Shown: positions 1-10,124, counted from the stretch's first letter. The stretch is 57,178 nt of DNA from an uncultured bacterium (GCA_945612775.1 CALZAF010000004.1:1-57178); one strand, 5' to 3'. Program-made: numbers and translations. The notes: a model not told the origin generated them from the letters alone.

Positions 1-124
1 CCAAAACACCATCTATTATGAAGAAAATAATCGAAATTGCTATTTGCGCACTGCCCGAAAGTCGGTCAACGGGTCCAAACTTGGCTATTTTTTTGAGAAA
101 AACTGCCATCAACTGCCGGAATTG

Positions 125-139
125 TGCAAAATTTTTGCA
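125..139. promoter_or_regulatory. candidate palindromic operator upstream of clpS
   Basis: A perfect 7-bp dyad, TGCAAAA-T-TTTTGCA, lies just upstream of the proposed -33 element of the clpS promoter. The position suits a regulator or activator site, but no matching regulator is known to me. Such an AT-rich dyad could arise by chance. Confidence 0.35.
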
Positions 140-145
140 TTAGCA

Positions 146-177
146 TTTCGGACTATGTATAAAAGTATGTATTTTTG
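146..177 (+). promoter_or_regulatory. probable Bacteroidetes-type promoter of clpS-clpA-aat
   Basis: TATTTTTG at 170-177 matches the Bacteroidetes -7 pattern TAnnTTTG, and TTTC at 146-149 is one base off the -33 TTTG at a spacing of 20. Transcription would start near 184, giving a leader of about 20 nt before the ATG at 205. The pattern is established for Bacteroides; use here is inferred. Confidence 0.5.
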
Positions 178-204
178 CAGAACTATGGATTTTCATAAAC
201 GGAC

Positions 205-507
205 ATGGCAAAACAGCAAGGAGCAATAAAGGAACGGTCGGAAATCGTATACAAGACGCCCGATATGTATCGCGTGCGCATGCACAACGACGATTTCACC
301 ACAATGGACTTCGTGGTTATGGTGCTCTGCCTGGTGTTTTTCAAGAGCGAGGACGATGCCGTAGAGCTTATGCTTACCATTCACTGCAGCGGTTCGGCAG
401 TAGTGGGCATCTATCCGCTCGACATTGCCCAGTCGAAGGCAAAAAAAGCCAAGCGGCTGGCACTGGAAAATGGATTTCCATTACGAATAACGATTGAAAA
501 GGATTAA
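205..507 (+). CDS. clpS: ClpS, N-degron adaptor of ClpAP
   Basis: ClpS binds proteins with a destabilising N-terminal residue (Leu, Phe, Trp, Tyr) and hands them to the ClpA unfoldase in the cytoplasm. The 100-residue product has the usual ClpS length and layout: a poorly conserved N-terminal tail, the pocket signature MHNDDFTTMDFVVMVL at about residues 26-41, then HCSGSAVVGIYPLDIAQSKA in the second half. The ATG at 205 sits about 20 nt after the predicted transcription start. clpA begins 25 bp downstream on the same strand, which supports the adaptor assignment. Nothing looks truncated. Confidence 0.93.
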   Translation: MAKQQGAIKERSEIVYKTPDMYRVRMHNDDFTTMDFVVMVLCLVFFKSEDDAVELMLTIHCSGSAVVGIYPLDIAQSKAKKAKRLALENGFPLRITIEKD

Positions 508-532
508 CTAATAAGGAAAAAGATAGTAGATT

Positions 533-2977
533 ATGGAACACAAGATTAAAACAACTTCAGAACTCAGCCGCTCAATTAATAGCGCCATCATTTGCGCAAC
601 ACTTCGTCGCAACGAATTTCTTATGCCTGAGCATTTGCTATATGGCATTTCTAACACTTATTCGTTCTCAGAAGCAATGCAGTTAGAAGGTTTTGACGTA
701 GAAATGCTTCGAAACTCTCTCATCAAATTCTTTGATCAGGTGGAGAAAGTGCCCGATGAGGTCACCTTCGATTTAGAGGTTTCTGCATTCTACGACATGT
801 TGCGTGACGAAGTTTACAGGAATGCTCTTGCTTCCGAGGCTACCGAAATCGACATCCCGCATGTGGTGAACGCCTTGCTGCATCACGATGAGATTATTGC
901 CACACAGATGCTCCGCGAAGCCATCAACAGCAATAACGCAATCGACGACGCCAGATTCTTATCGACTCTATGCAACGTATGCGCTAAAGAACGAGCGCTT
1001 CTCTTAAGTCAGGATGAATGTCACGTAGACTTCTTTGACGAGGACAAGGCTTTCGATCGATACCGAGATATCGCCGAAATCTCTGCCCACGATGATGACG
1101 AAGACGTAACTGATGATGATGAAGACGACTTCTCCTATGACAACGACGAGGAGTATGAGCCAAACGGTCATGCTAATAGCCTCCGTTCGATACTTGATAA
1201 TTCCGACACGGAAGAAAACGCTTGGCTCAACTACGTGAAGCGCATAGAGTTCGACCGCGCGAAGCACAATCCGCTCATCGGGCGCGAAAACGAGCTTGCA
1301 CGCACCATCCAGGTGCTTTGCCGCAAGGAAAAGAACAATCCGCTGCATGTGGGCGACCCAGGCGTGGGCAAGACTGCCGTTATCTATGGCCTTGCCGAGC
1401 GCATCAGCCAAGGCAAAGTGCCCAACCGCTTGAAGAATGCTAAAATCTTCCAGCTCAACCTTTCCGACCTGGTGGTGGGCACTCAATATCGCGGCGATTT
1501 TGAGAAGCGCGTGAAGGTGATTATGGATGGCATCAGCAAGGAAGGTCAGTGCATAGTGTATATCGACGAGATTCACAACATAGTTGGCACCGGCGCCACC
1601 GACAATAGCCACATCGATGTTGCCAATATGCTCAAGCCGTATATCGAGGGCAACAATGTGCAATTCATAGGCTCTACCACCTTTGCCGACTTCAAGCGCA
1701 GCCTTGCCAACTCGCGCGGCATTATGCGCCATTTTCAGCAAATCGACATCCTCGAACCGTCGATAGATGAGGCTGTGACCATAGTTAACGGACTGAAGGA
1801 TAAATATGAGGCATTTCACGGCGTGAAATACTCAAAGAGCGTTATCGAATATGCCGTAAGGGCAAGCGCACGCTACATCAACAATCGCGCCCTACCCGAC
1901 AAGGCTATCGACCTCATCGACGAGGCTGGCGCATATCTCGAAATTCACCCCGACGGAAAGATGATAGTAACCCGCGAACACATAGCACAAATATTGGCTA
2001 AGGTGTGCAAGGTGGAGCATCTTGCCGAGGAAAATGCCGAAGACGAGCAACTCGACACCCTCTACTCGCGCATCAACGCCAAGATTTACGGTCAAGACGA
2101 GGCACTAAAGAGTGTGGTGGAAGCGGTGCAGATGTCGCGCGCCGGCTTGCTCGACGACAATAAGCCTGTGGCAAGTCTGCTCTTCGTGGGTCCTACGGGC
2201 GTGGGCAAGACCGAGGTGGCTCGCGTGTTGGCACAAGAGATGGGCATGAACTTGGTGCGCTTCGACATGAGCGAATATGCCGAGAAGCACACCGTGGCTA
2301 AGCTCATAGGTTCGCCTGCCGGCTATGTGGGTTATGAAGACGGCGGTTTGCTCACCGACGCCATTCGCCGCACACCCAACTGCGTGTTGCTGCTCGACGA
2401 AATCGAAAAGGCTCACCCCGACATCTACAACATACTCTTGCAGGTGATGGACTACGCTTCGCTCACCGACAACCGCGGCAATAAGGCTGATTTCCGCCAT
2501 GTGATACTCATCATGACGAGCAACGCCGGCGCACAACACTCTGGCCGCGCCAATGTGGGATTTACCGGCACAGTTCGCCGCGGCGATGCCATGGTGAAGG
2601 CTGTGAAGTCAACTTTCAAGCCCGAATTTATCAACCGTCTCAGCAGCGTGGTGGTGTTTAACGACCTATCACGACAGATGGCAACCCAGATTCTCGAAAA
2701 GCGCATCGGCGAACTCTCTGATAAGCTGCAATCGCACAAGATAGAGCTTAGCATCAGCGATAATTGCCGCGAATGGCTGCTCAACAAGGGCTTCACACCC
2801 GAATATGGAGCTCGCGAACTCGACCGCGTAATCAGTCAGAACCTAAAGACCAAGCTCATGCGCGAGATTTTGTTCGGTTCGCTGAAGAAGGGCGGAAATG
2901 CCGTTTTCGATATTGTCAACGACGAATTGGTAATTTCCGTCACTGAGCGTACTAACGCCCCAAAAGTAAAAGCATAG
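533..2977 (+). CDS. clpA: ClpA, AAA+ unfoldase of the ClpAP protease
   Basis: A double AAA+ ATPase that unfolds substrates and threads them into ClpP. The 814 residues contain an N-domain (about 1-150), a strongly acidic linker (about 186-209), D1 with Walker A GDPGVGKT and Walker [10 protein letters not shown], and D2 with Walker A GPTGVGKT and Walker [14 protein letters not shown] followed by a sensor TSNAG. Val675-Gly676-Phe677 falls where E. coli ClpA has its IGL ClpP-docking loop, so a ClpP partner is expected, although clpP is not in this window. The protein is somewhat longer than E. coli ClpA (758), partly because of the acidic linker. It lies between clpS and aat, with only 3 bp before aat. 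Confidence 0.95.
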   Translation: MEHKIKTTSELSRSINSAIICATLRRNEFLMPEHLLYGISNTYSFSEAMQLEGFDVEMLRNSLIKFFDQVEKVPDEVTFDLEVSAFYDMLRDEVYRNALASEATEIDIPHVVNALLHHDEIIATQMLREAINSNNAIDDARFLSTLCNVCAKERALLLSQDECHVDFFDEDKAFDRYRDIAEISAHDDDEDVTDDDEDDFSYDNDEEYEPNGHANSLRSILDNSDTEENAWLNYVKRIEFDRAKHNPLIGRENELARTIQVLCRKEKNNPLHVGDPGVGKTAVIYGLAERISQGKVPNRLKNAKIFQLNLSDLVVGTQYRGDFEKRVKVIMDGISKEGQCIVYIDEIHNIVGTGATDNSHIDVANMLKPYIEGNNVQFIGSTTFADFKRSLANSRGIMRHFQQIDILEPSIDEAVTIVNGLKDKYEAFHGVKYSKSVIEYAVRASARYINNRALPDKAIDLIDEAGAYLEIHPDGKMIVTREHIAQILAKVCKVEHLAEENAEDEQLDTLYSRINAKIYGQDEALKSVVEAVQMSRAGLLDDNKPVASLLFVGPTGVGKTEVARVLAQEMGMNLVRFDMSEYAEKHTVAKLIGSPAGYVGYEDGGLLTDAIRRTPNCVLLLDEIEKAHPDIYNILLQVMDYASLTDNRGNKADFRHVILIMTSNAGAQHSGRANVGFTGTVRRGDAMVKAVKSTFKPEFINRLSSVVVFNDLSRQMATQILEKRIGELSDKLQSHKIELSISDNCREWLLNKGFTPEYGARELDRVISQNLKTKLMREILFGSLKKGGNAVFDIVNDELVISVTERTNAPKVKA

Positions 2978-2980
2978 GTT

Positions 2981-3625
2981 ATGGTAATTCTTCTCGACGA
3001 CGATATATGGTTTCCGTCGCCTTATGGCGGCGACCCCGATGGCTTGATAGCCTATGGCGGCGACCTTAAAATCGACCGCCTGCTGCTGGCTTACAGCAAC
3101 GGCATATTCCCATGGTTTTCGTTTCGCGACAGCGACATAATGTGGTGGTGTCCACTCGACCGATTTGTGATTTTCCCCAACAAGATTCACATCTCGCACT
3201 CTATGCGCACGCTCATCAATAAGGGCACCTACAGCATCACACTCAACACCGACTTCAAGGGCGTTATAGAGAACTGCAGCCGGGCAAACAATCGCTACGA
3301 CCAGCCTGGCGCTTGGCTTGGCAAGAAAATGATTGAAGCCTATACCGAACTCTACAATCAGGGCTTTGCAGCCAGCGTGGAGGTGCGCGAGGGCGACGAA
3401 CTTGTGGGCGGTCTCTACGGCGTGAACATAGGCAAATGCTTCATCGGCGAGAGCATGTTTTCGCTCCGACCGAATGCTTCGAAATTAGCGCTAATCTATC
3501 TTGCACAGGTATTGGAGCAAAACGGCGGTTTGCTTATCGACTGCCAGTTAGAGACAGCGCATCTGCGCTCAATGGGTGGTGAACACATCACCTACGAGGA
3601 ATATATGAAGTATTTGAATGCATAG
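2981..3625 (+). CDS. aat: leucyl/phenylalanyl-tRNA--protein transferase
   Basis: Aat transfers Leu or Phe from aminoacyl-tRNA to proteins starting with Lys or Arg, converting secondary into primary N-degrons for ClpS-ClpA. The 214-residue product shows the family pattern: FPSP near the N-terminus, GLIAYGGDL, then YSNGIFPWFS and WWCPLDRFVI, and a GNAT-like C-terminal half with ELVGGLYGVNIGKCFIGESM and IDCQLETAHLRSMG. The ATG follows the clpA stop by 3 bp, so translation is probably coupled. With clpS and clpA this gives tagging, recognition and unfolding in one operon. Confidence 0.95.
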   Translation: MVILLDDDIWFPSPYGGDPDGLIAYGGDLKIDRLLLAYSNGIFPWFSFRDSDIMWWCPLDRFVIFPNKIHISHSMRTLINKGTYSITLNTDFKGVIENCSRANNRYDQPGAWLGKKMIEAYTELYNQGFAASVEVREGDELVGGLYGVNIGKCFIGESMFSLRPNASKLALIYLAQVLEQNGGLLIDCQLETAHLRSMGGEHITYEEYMKYLNA

Positions 3626-3670
3626 CGCCGAGGCAAATTTGCACATTCTATCGAGGCTTCTACACAATAA

Positions 3671-3716
3671 AATGGGTGCACCGAATCACCGCCACTGCGG
3701 CTTCGATGCACCCATT
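3671..3716. terminator. bidirectional terminator hairpin between aat and the TPR gene
   Basis: Perfect 10-bp arms AATGGGTGCA (3671-3680) and TGCACCCATT (3707-3716), with a further CGAA/TTCG pairing inside, lie between two convergent genes. Downstream T-richness is weak on both strands (slightly better on minus). Its position makes a shared 3' end likely. Confidence 0.6.
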
Positions 3717-3769
3717 CTCATAGTGTTTGCGGCTAAAGGCTCTCCCCTGCCGCAATATTGCAGTTGCAA

Positions 3770-5404
3770 CTATTTCTTTGCTGCATTTTCAGTGCTGTCG
3801 GTTAGGCGTTTAGCCACAAACATCTGAGCATATTGCTTCAAGAGGGCATCCATCTTTTCGCCCTTGAGCGATGCCACAGTCACCACTGGATGATCGGCGG
3901 TAGTAAGGTTGTGATAGTTGCCGTAGCCATTGGCGAGTGCACTCGAGAGATAGCTATATGCCTTATCGTTATTGCCGCAAGCAGCGCATACGGCAGCAGC
4001 CACATAGTAAGCCTCGCCGCCAGGCAGAATGCCGTCGTCCACAATCTTGGCTGCCCAGGCTATGGCTTCCTCATCTCTACCGAGTTCGTGCAAGGCAAAT
4101 CCACGAAGCGAGGTAATGTCGTCGTTAAGCATCAGCACAAGAGCATAATCGCGCTTTGCCAAGTCGTCCTTATTCAATCGGTTGCGATAGAGCCATGCAC
4201 GAAGCATAAGAGCCTCAGCCAGCTCCGAGTTGTTGAGAATAGCCACATTGAGCGACGAAAGAGCCTCATCATTCTTATTTTCGGCAATATAGTTGAGGGC
4301 TTGTTCCACAAGGGCTTCCTGATTGTCGGCATTTAGAGCAATAGCGAAACGGATAGTGCGCTCAGCATCCTCATTTAGGGTCATGGCGCGCTGAATCTTA
4401 CTGCGAGTCACATAATAGTCGGCTATGCTGTCGTCGGCACGGATTGCCACGCCTATAGTAGTGAGAGCATCGTTGTAGCGTCCGAGGGCATATTGCGCCT
4501 TTGCTTGGTCGTTATAGATGCCGTGATACTCAAATAGTCTGTTGGTGTTGATGAGATTGAGGTAATATTCAGCATCGGCAAAGTGATTGTGGCTCATAGC
4601 TATCTGAGCAGCAAGGTAATAGAACATGCCATTGCGTGGAGCCTTGCTGATAGAGTTGTTGAGGGCTGCAATCACAGCATCATACTGCACATCGCTCATT
4701 GCCGAGAGGGCTTCGATGGCATCCTGATTGTTAGTGCCCACACTCAAAGCCGAGATAAGGTCTTGTGCGGCAGGCTCATACTGTTCCATCATAATAAGCA
4801 CTTCAGCACGATTGATATACACCATAGGTTCTGCCGAGTAGAGTTTCACAGCTTGGTCAACGTATTCGGCAGCCTTACCAAAGTTTTGGCGCTTTACCTC
4901 TATTCTACCGAGTCCGGCAAGAGCCTCATAGTTGTTAGGCTGAATGCGCAGAATGCGTTGGAAGCACTGTTCAGCATCGTCGTAGCGAAGCAGTTCGTAA
5001 TTCGTCTCTGCCAAGAGTCCCAAGCAGTTGATGCGCGTTGGGTCGATGCGATTTGCCTCATAAAGGTCGGCAAGGCGCTTCTCTTGGTCGCCGCGAGCAT
5101 CGTAAATCTTAGCACGAAGCATAAATTCCTCATAACGGGTATCTGCATCCTTTTCAGGGGTCAACTTTATGGCGCGGTTGATGTCGTCGAGAGCGCGCAG
5201 ATAGTCGCCATTAAGGAAATACTGATTGGCACGACCGTTAAGGGTGAAATAATCGTCAGGATTCTTGTCGAGCTCCTCATTATACACCTTTAGCACTGCT
5301 TCGTTGATTTGCTGCTTGATCGAAGCGTTGTTCTGGGCATTTGCACCTGCCGCGCACGCCATAGCCACACTTGCTGCAAGCATCATTTTCAAAACTTTTT
5401 TCAT
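3770..5404 (-). CDS. secreted tetratricopeptide-repeat protein
   Basis: The 544-residue product begins with a clear signal peptide (MKKVLKMMLAASVAMACAAG, cleavage after about ANA), so it is predicted to be periplasmic. The rest is a chain of TPR-like helical pairs; good examples are DYFTLNGRANQYFLNGDYL, NNYEALAGLGRIEVKRQNF and SIADYYVTRSKIQRAMTLN. TPR solenoids bind other proteins; no enzymatic motif is visible and the partner is unknown. It starts 22 bp after kdsA and is the last gene before the hairpin at 3671-3716, so it is probably the end of the operon that begins near 11.6 kb. Confidence 0.8.
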   Translation of the reverse strand: MKKVLKMMLAASVAMACAAGANAQNNASIKQQINEAVLKVYNEELDKNPDDYFTLNGRANQYFLNGDYLRALDDINRAIKLTPEKDADTRYEEFMLRAKIYDARGDQEKRLADLYEANRIDPTRINCLGLLAETNYELLRYDDAEQCFQRILRIQPNNYEALAGLGRIEVKRQNFGKAAEYVDQAVKLYSAEPMVYINRAEVLIMMEQYEPAAQDLISALSVGTNNQDAIEALSAMSDVQYDAVIAALNNSISKAPRNGMFYYLAAQIAMSHNHFADAEYYLNLINTNRLFEYHGIYNDQAKAQYALGRYNDALTTIGVAIRADDSIADYYVTRSKIQRAMTLNEDAERTIRFAIALNADNQEALVEQALNYIAENKNDEALSSLNVAILNNSELAEALMLRAWLYRNRLNKDDLAKRDYALVLMLNDDITSLRGFALHELGRDEEAIAWAAKIVDDGILPGGEAYYVAAAVCAACGNNDKAYSYLSSALANGYGNYHNLTTADHPVVTVASLKGEKMDALLKQYAQMFVAKRLTDSTENAAKK

Positions 5405-5426
5405 AGTTCCTGAAATATTGGGGTAT

Positions 5427-6248
5427 TTATTGATTAATCTTGTTAATAGTCATTCTTATCTCGGTGAGGCGGGTAAGCAAGCCCTCTATCTTGTCGAGAG
5501 GCAGCATGTTAGCACCATCCGACTTGGCTACCGATGGATTTTGATGCGTCTCGATAAACAAGCCATCGGCTCCAATGGCTATCGCGGCGCGGCACATTGG
5601 TTCGATGAGGTGAGGCAGACCGCCTGTCACGCCCTTCGACTGATTGGGCTGCTGAAGCGAGTGTGTGGCATCTAATATCACTGGGCAATGGTTCTCCTTC
5701 ATGATAGGAATGCCTCTGAAGTCCACCATCAGGTCTTGATAGCCAAATGTGGTGCCTCGCTCGGTGATTGCCACATCGTCGTTACCCGCATCGCGCACCT
5801 TCTGCACTGCAAAAGCCATCGCCTCGGGCGACAAGAACTGGCCTTTCTTTATGTTTACCATCTTGCCGGTCTTGGCGGCAGCCACCAAGAGGTCGGTTTG
5901 GCGGCAAAGGAATGCCGGAATTTGCAGCACATCCACATATTCAGCTGCCATCGCTGCCTCCTCGGGCAAATGGATGTCGGTCACCACAGGTATATCGAAT
6001 GTGGTGCGCACCTTGCGCAATATCTCGAGCGCCTTGATGTCGCCAATGCCCGTAAACGAGTCGATTCGCGAACGGTTGGCCTTGCGATAACTGCCTTTGA
6101 ACACGTATGGTATGCCCAAACGCTTGGTTATCTCACTTATATGTCCGGCTATGTCGATTGCCATCTGCTCCCCTTCGATTACGCATGGACCTGCCAACAG
6201 GAAGAAGTTTCCGCAAGCCGACGACATCAGTTCTTTTGTCATCATCAT
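5427..6248 (-). CDS. kdsA: 3-deoxy-D-manno-octulosonate 8-phosphate synthase
   Basis: KdsA condenses phosphoenolpyruvate with arabinose-5-phosphate to make KDO-8-phosphate for the lipopolysaccharide inner core. The 273 residues cover the full TIM barrel, with LLAGPCVIE near the N-terminus, FKGSYRKANRS, DIHLPEEAA, KKGQFLSPEAM, ERGTTFGYQDLMVDFR, DATHSLQQP and GLFIETHQNP. Cys22 in AGPC sits where metal-dependent (class II) enzymes such as that of Aquifex have their metal cysteine and where E. coli has Asn; the other expected ligands (His in DATHS, Glu in IETH, Asp in SDGAN) are present. I therefore predict a metal-dependent enzyme. It lies 41 bp downstream of rsmE. Confidence 0.95.
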   Translation of the reverse strand: MMMTKELMSSACGNFFLLAGPCVIEGEQMAIDIAGHISEITKRLGIPYVFKGSYRKANRSRIDSFTGIGDIKALEILRKVRTTFDIPVVTDIHLPEEAAMAAEYVDVLQIPAFLCRQTDLLVAAAKTGKMVNIKKGQFLSPEAMAFAVQKVRDAGNDDVAITERGTTFGYQDLMVDFRGIPIMKENHCPVILDATHSLQQPNQSKGVTGGLPHLIEPMCRAAIAIGADGLFIETHQNPSVAKSDGANMLPLDKIEGLLTRLTEIRMTINKINQ

Positions 6249-6289
6249 TCTACTTTCTTTTCAGTTATAATAGGGTTATTAATCATTTA

Positions 6290-7012
6290 TCACTCGCCCT
6301 TCGGTGCCGAACATTGCTTAATGGTGTGGCACATAGCACACGCCATCACTGCCGCCGTCTCGGTGCGGAGTCGGCTATCGCCGAGCGATATCGGCTCAAA
6401 ACCTGCCGCAAGGGCTTTCTCTATCTCTTCGGGGCTGAAATCGCCCTCGGGACCTATCATTATCAGCGCATCGCGATTGCAGCAATATTCCTGCGCAAAA
6501 TTGCGTCGTGGAATGCTCTTATCGCAATAGGCGATATATTTTTTGCCATCGAAAGGAGCTGCTATCACATCGGTTATCGGAGTCATCTCATCGAGCTGCG
6601 GTAAGGTGCTCTTCAGCGACTGTTTCATAGCTGATACGAGAATCTTCTCCAGGCGCTCGGTCTTGAGCTCCTTGCGCTCGCTGTAGCGGCACCGTAGCGG
6701 TATGATGCGGTCGATGCCCATCTCGGTGCATTTCTCCACCATCCACTCCATGCGGTCGAGGTTTTTGGTGGGTGCTATGGCTATCACTATGCGGCTGCCC
6801 CAGTGCGGCTCGCTGTGCTGCGTGGATACTATCTCCACCGCGCAACGCTTGTGGTGCGCCAGTGTGATGCGACATTCGTGGCAATTACCTTTGCCATCTA
6901 CCACCTCTATGGTGTCGCCTTCCTTCAAGCGCAGCACTCGCACGCAGTGACCGCTCTCCACCTCGGGCAGAGTGAGCGTATCTTCGATGTCGGGGGCATA
7001 AAACCGATGCAT
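6290..7012 (-). CDS. rsmE: 16S rRNA (uracil1498-N3)-methyltransferase
   Basis: RsmE methylates N3 of U1498 in 16S rRNA. The 240-residue product has the N-terminal PUA-like domain (MHRFYAPDIEDTLTLPE with HCVRVLRLKEGDTI) and the C-terminal SPOUT knot with IGPEGDFSPEEIEKALAAGF and ISLGDSRLRTETAAV, the S-adenosylmethionine site. Length and motif order are normal. It lies 31 bp after the MFS gene and 41 bp before kdsA, in a run of closely spaced genes of mixed function. Confidence 0.93.
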   Translation of the reverse strand: MHRFYAPDIEDTLTLPEVESGHCVRVLRLKEGDTIEVVDGKGNCHECRITLAHHKRCAVEIVSTQHSEPHWGSRIVIAIAPTKNLDRMEWMVEKCTEMGIDRIIPLRCRYSERKELKTERLEKILVSAMKQSLKSTLPQLDEMTPITDVIAAPFDGKKYIAYCDKSIPRRNFAQEYCCNRDALIMIGPEGDFSPEEIEKALAAGFEPISLGDSRLRTETAAVMACAMCHTIKQCSAPKGE

Positions 7013-7043
7013 ATTTTTTATCTCCTATACTATTAATTATCAA

Positions 7044-8354
7044 TTACTTTGCCTCAACAGGCTTCTTCGACTTAAACAGCAGCATAAATGCCACAGCCAC
7101 CACCAAGGCAAATGCGGCAAAGATAAACCAAGCGGTCTGCCACTCGCCTACCAAGTAGCCTGCCTCGTTCCAATGGCAATAATGGTTGATGATTTCGCCG
7201 GCTATGAGCGTGCCTATGGTTGCGCCCAGACCGTTGGTCATAAGCATAAACAAGCCTTGTGCCGATGCTCTTACCTTCGGGTCACATTCTTGATCCACAA
7301 ACAGGCCGCCCGATACATTGAAGAAGTCGAATGCCACGCCATAAACGATGCACGACAAGATGAACAAAATCACGCCGGGGAAGGCAGGATTGCCGAGTCC
7401 GAAGAATCCGAAGCGGCCCACCCATGCAAACATGGCAATGAGCATAACCACCTTGATGCCGTAACGCTTCAAGAAGAATGGAATGAGCAGAATACACAGT
7501 GCTTCAGCCACTTGCGAGAGCGAAATGAGCAGCGTAGCATTGTTGGCGGCAAACGAATCGGCATATTCGGCTACGCCCTTGAAGCTGGTGATGAAGGGTG
7601 TGGCATAACCATTAGTTACCTGCAGCGACATACCCAGCAAGCAAGAGAATATGAAGAACATAGCCATACGGCGATTCTTAAACAACTTAAAGGCATCTAA
7701 GCCAAGCGTTTCGCTTATCGAGTGCGATTCCTTAGCCACCAACTTGCACTGTGGCAGGAACATGCAGTAGATAAACAGCAACACGCCCAAAGCGCCCGAG
7801 ACGCCAAATTGCATATATGTATATTGGAATTTATTCACATTTTCAGCCAGAGTGAATCCGAATGATCCTCCATCGAGCACAGCACAGTTAACAAACCACA
7901 TAGTGGCTATGAAGCCCACAGTGCCAAACACGCGGATTGGCGGGAAGTCCTTCACTGTGTCGAGGCCGTTGTCCTTGAGGATGGTGAACGCTGTGGTGTT
8001 AGAGAGAGCCAAAGTAGGCATATAGAACGCCACGCTGAGGGTGTAAAGTGCTATGAAAGCCACCTTATCGGGCTGAGCTACGCTCATACCCATGTAGCAG
8101 AGGCCTATCATTGCAGCGCCAGCCACCAAGTGGCAGATTCCAAGCAAGCGCTGAGGCTGAACGAAGCGGTCAGCAACGATGCCCATGATAGTAGGCATAA
8201 AAATCGACACAATACCCTGAATGGCATAGAACCAAGCAATCTCTGCTCCCATTCCTGCTTTACCAAGGTAATTACCCATACAGGTTAAATACGCTCCCCA
8301 AACGGCAAATTCGAGGAAATTCATCACGATGAGTTGTAATTTTATATTCTTCAT
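7044..8354 (-). CDS. MFS transporter, nucleoside:H+ symporter (NHS) family-like
   Basis: An inner-membrane permease of 436 residues with about 12 hydrophobic segments. The start MKNIKLQLIVMNFLEFAVWG, the loop MGIVADRFVQPQRLL and the C-terminal half with FDFFNVSGGLFVDQE resemble the LacY/NupG-like NHS transporters that Bacteroidetes genomes annotate as nucleoside permeases. Substrate cannot be settled by eye; nucleosides are the family-based guess and sugars are possible. It sits between the nuclease-family gene and rsmE with gaps near 30 bp. Confidence 0.75.
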   Translation of the reverse strand: MKNIKLQLIVMNFLEFAVWGAYLTCMGNYLGKAGMGAEIAWFYAIQGIVSIFMPTIMGIVADRFVQPQRLLGICHLVAGAAMIGLCYMGMSVAQPDKVAFIALYTLSVAFYMPTLALSNTTAFTILKDNGLDTVKDFPPIRVFGTVGFIATMWFVNCAVLDGGSFGFTLAENVNKFQYTYMQFGVSGALGVLLFIYCMFLPQCKLVAKESHSISETLGLDAFKLFKNRRMAMFFIFSCLLGMSLQVTNGYATPFITSFKGVAEYADSFAANNATLLISLSQVAEALCILLIPFFLKRYGIKVVMLIAMFAWVGRFGFFGLGNPAFPGVILFILSCIVYGVAFDFFNVSGGLFVDQECDPKVRASAQGLFMLMTNGLGATIGTLIAGEIINHYCHWNEAGYLVGEWQTAWFIFAAFALVVAVAFMLLFKSKKPVEAK

Positions 8355-8387
8355 CTCTTTCGGTAGTTTTTACGATATATTCTTTTG

Positions 8388-8963
8388 TTATTTCTGTTGT
8401 TTCTGCTGTATTACCTTCTGAATCTCGGCTGCACGCTCATATTCTTCTCGCTCAACGCATTTCTTGAGCATTCGCTGCAATTCCTCCACTGCATAACGGT
8501 CGAGGCTCAGCTCGTGCCGCTCGGGTTCGTCGCCGCTCACTGCGCCCTTTTCGCTGCTCTTAAATCCGGCTGTGGTGAGTATCTCGCGAGTAGTATAGAT
8601 GGGCGCATGGGTGCGCAGCGCCATCGCCACGGCGTCGCTTGTGCGCGAGTCGATGGTCACTTGGCGGCCGTCGCAAGTCATGAGCATCTCGGCTGAGAAC
8701 ACACCCTCGTGAAATCGATAGATAAACACCTCGTCGAGCGTTATGCCAAAGGCTTTATTGATATTTGCCATAAGGTCGTGGGCAAGCGGGCGTGGAGGCA
8801 CTATGTTCTCCAAGCAGATGGCTATTGCCTGCGCTTCGGCTGAGCCCACTATCACCGGGATGCGGTAATACCCGTCGTCCTCGGCAAGCAGCAACGCGTA
8901 GGCGCCGCTATGCACCTGGCTATAGGTAATGCCCAGCACGTTCAACCTTACTCTTTCGTTCAT
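8388..8963 (-). CDS. bifunctional nuclease family protein (DUF151) with C-terminal UVR domain
   Basis: I place the start at the ATG at 8963 (MNERVRLNVLGITYSQ), because the 23 residues upstream of it overlap the end of mnmA and are not family-like. The product is 191 residues. Residues up to about 130 fit the bifunctional nuclease (DNase/RNase) domain, with LLAEDDGYYRIPVIVGSAEA, AIAICLE and IDSRTSDAVAMALR. The C-terminus (AVEELQRMLKKCVEREEYER onward) is a UVR motif as in UvrB/UvrC. This two-part architecture is common in Bacteroidetes. A nuclease activity is known for Thermotoga and plant members; its role here is inferred only. Confidence 0.85.
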   Translation of the reverse strand: MNERVRLNVLGITYSQVHSGAYALLLAEDDGYYRIPVIVGSAEAQAIAICLENIVPPRPLAHDLMANINKAFGITLDEVFIYRFHEGVFSAEMLMTCDGRQVTIDSRTSDAVAMALRTHAPIYTTREILTTAGFKSSEKGAVSGDEPERHELSLDRYAVEELQRMLKKCVEREEYERAAEIQKVIQQKQQK

Positions 8964-8989
8964 ATCAATCTCTCCTAAGTTATATTGGG

Positions 8990-10066
8990 TTAATCGATTT
9001 TCTGACCAGTTATCACTCCGCTGCCGTAGCACAAATGCCCTGTGGCATCATATATCACGGCAAACTGTCCAGGCGCTATGCCTTGCACGTCGCGCTCCGA
9101 TTCTATCACATATTCTCGGTCGCCCAAGTGTGTGAAACGCGCCTTGATAAAGTCGGGGGTGTGGCGATTCTTGAACATAATCTCTACCGGACCCTCAACG
9201 CCTTCCCAAGGATTGCCCGAGATGAAGTGCATCTCGTCGAGATGCAATATGCGGCCATATTGCTTCTCGGTGTCGTAGCCGTTGCTCACATATATCACGT
9301 TGTCCTTGGGATTCTTCTTCACCACATACCACGGGCCGCCGCTCAAGCCTAAGCCTTTGCGCTGACCTATGGTGTGGAACCAGAATCCTTTGTGCTCGCC
9401 TATCTTCTTGCCGGTTTCAAGTTCTATAATATTGCCCTTGCGCTCGCCAAGGTGACGGCGTATGAAGTCGTTATAATTGATTTTTCCCAAGAAGCAGATG
9501 CCTTGGCTGTCCTTGCGATATGCATTGGGCAGACCAGCCTCAATAGCCACGCGGCGCACTTCGGCCTTTGGCATACTTCCCAATGGGAACATAAGGTGCT
9601 CGAGTTGTTGGTATGATATCTGTGCCAAGAAGTCGGTTTGGTCCTTTACGGGGTCAACTGCTGTGGCAAGGTATTTCTTGCCATCAACAAAGTCGGTCGA
9701 GGCATAGTGTCCGGTGGCTGTCATATCAAATTCGTGCCCCCAACGCTGCTCGAAGTAGCCGAACTTTATCATCTTGTTGCACATCATATCGGGGTTTGGA
9801 GTAAGCCCGGCACGAACGGTGCGCAAGGCATATTCCATAACATTGTCCCAGTATTCTTGATGAAGCGACACCACCTCGAGAGGCAAGCCATATTTGTGTG
9901 CTATGAGCTGGCACATCTCTATGTCCTCCTCTGCCGAGCAGTCGCCCTCACCGTTATCCATACCTATGCGTATGTAGAAGAGTTGCAAGTCGTGGCCTTC
10001 TTCCTTGAGCTTATGCACCACCACTGCACTATCCACTCCGCCAGATATCAGTACTGCTATTCTCAT
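8990..10066 (-). CDS. mnmA: tRNA-specific 2-thiouridylase MnmA
   Basis: MnmA adds sulfur to C2 of U34 in tRNA-Lys, -Glu and -Gln. The 358-residue protein opens with the PP-loop [11 protein letters not shown] that adenylates the uridine. The catalytic cysteines are recognisable in [15 protein letters not shown] and DSQGICFLG, and the [19 protein letters not shown] segment marks the central domain. The region around [17 protein letters not shown] differs from the E. coli consensus but is familiar from Bacteroidetes MnmA proteins. It lies 58 bp after the DoxX gene and 26 bp before the nuclease-family gene. Confidence 0.92.
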   Translation of the reverse strand: MRIAVLISGGVDSAVVVHKLKEEGHDLQLFYIRIGMDNGEGDCSAEEDIEMCQLIAHKYGLPLEVVSLHQEYWDNVMEYALRTVRAGLTPNPDMMCNKMIKFGYFEQRWGHEFDMTATGHYASTDFVDGKKYLATAVDPVKDQTDFLAQISYQQLEHLMFPLGSMPKAEVRRVAIEAGLPNAYRKDSQGICFLGKINYNDFIRRHLGERKGNIIELETGKKIGEHKGFWFHTIGQRKGLGLSGGPWYVVKKNPKDNVIYVSNGYDTEKQYGRILHLDEMHFISGNPWEGVEGPVEIMFKNRHTPDFIKARFTHLGDREYVIESERDVQGIAPGQFAVIYDATGHLCYGSGVITGQKID

Positions 10067-10124
10067 CTAAATTATTATTCTCCTTCTTTCGTTTTCTAAA
10101 TGTTATAATTGTGAGCCACAGCGA

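Noticed and set aside
44-229. 61-residue frame before clpS
   Set aside because: It runs through the predicted clpS promoter and into the clpS start and has no family-like sequence.
3618-3827. 69-residue plus-strand frame after aat
   Set aside because: It spans the intergenic hairpin and the end of the opposing TPR gene; no coding features.
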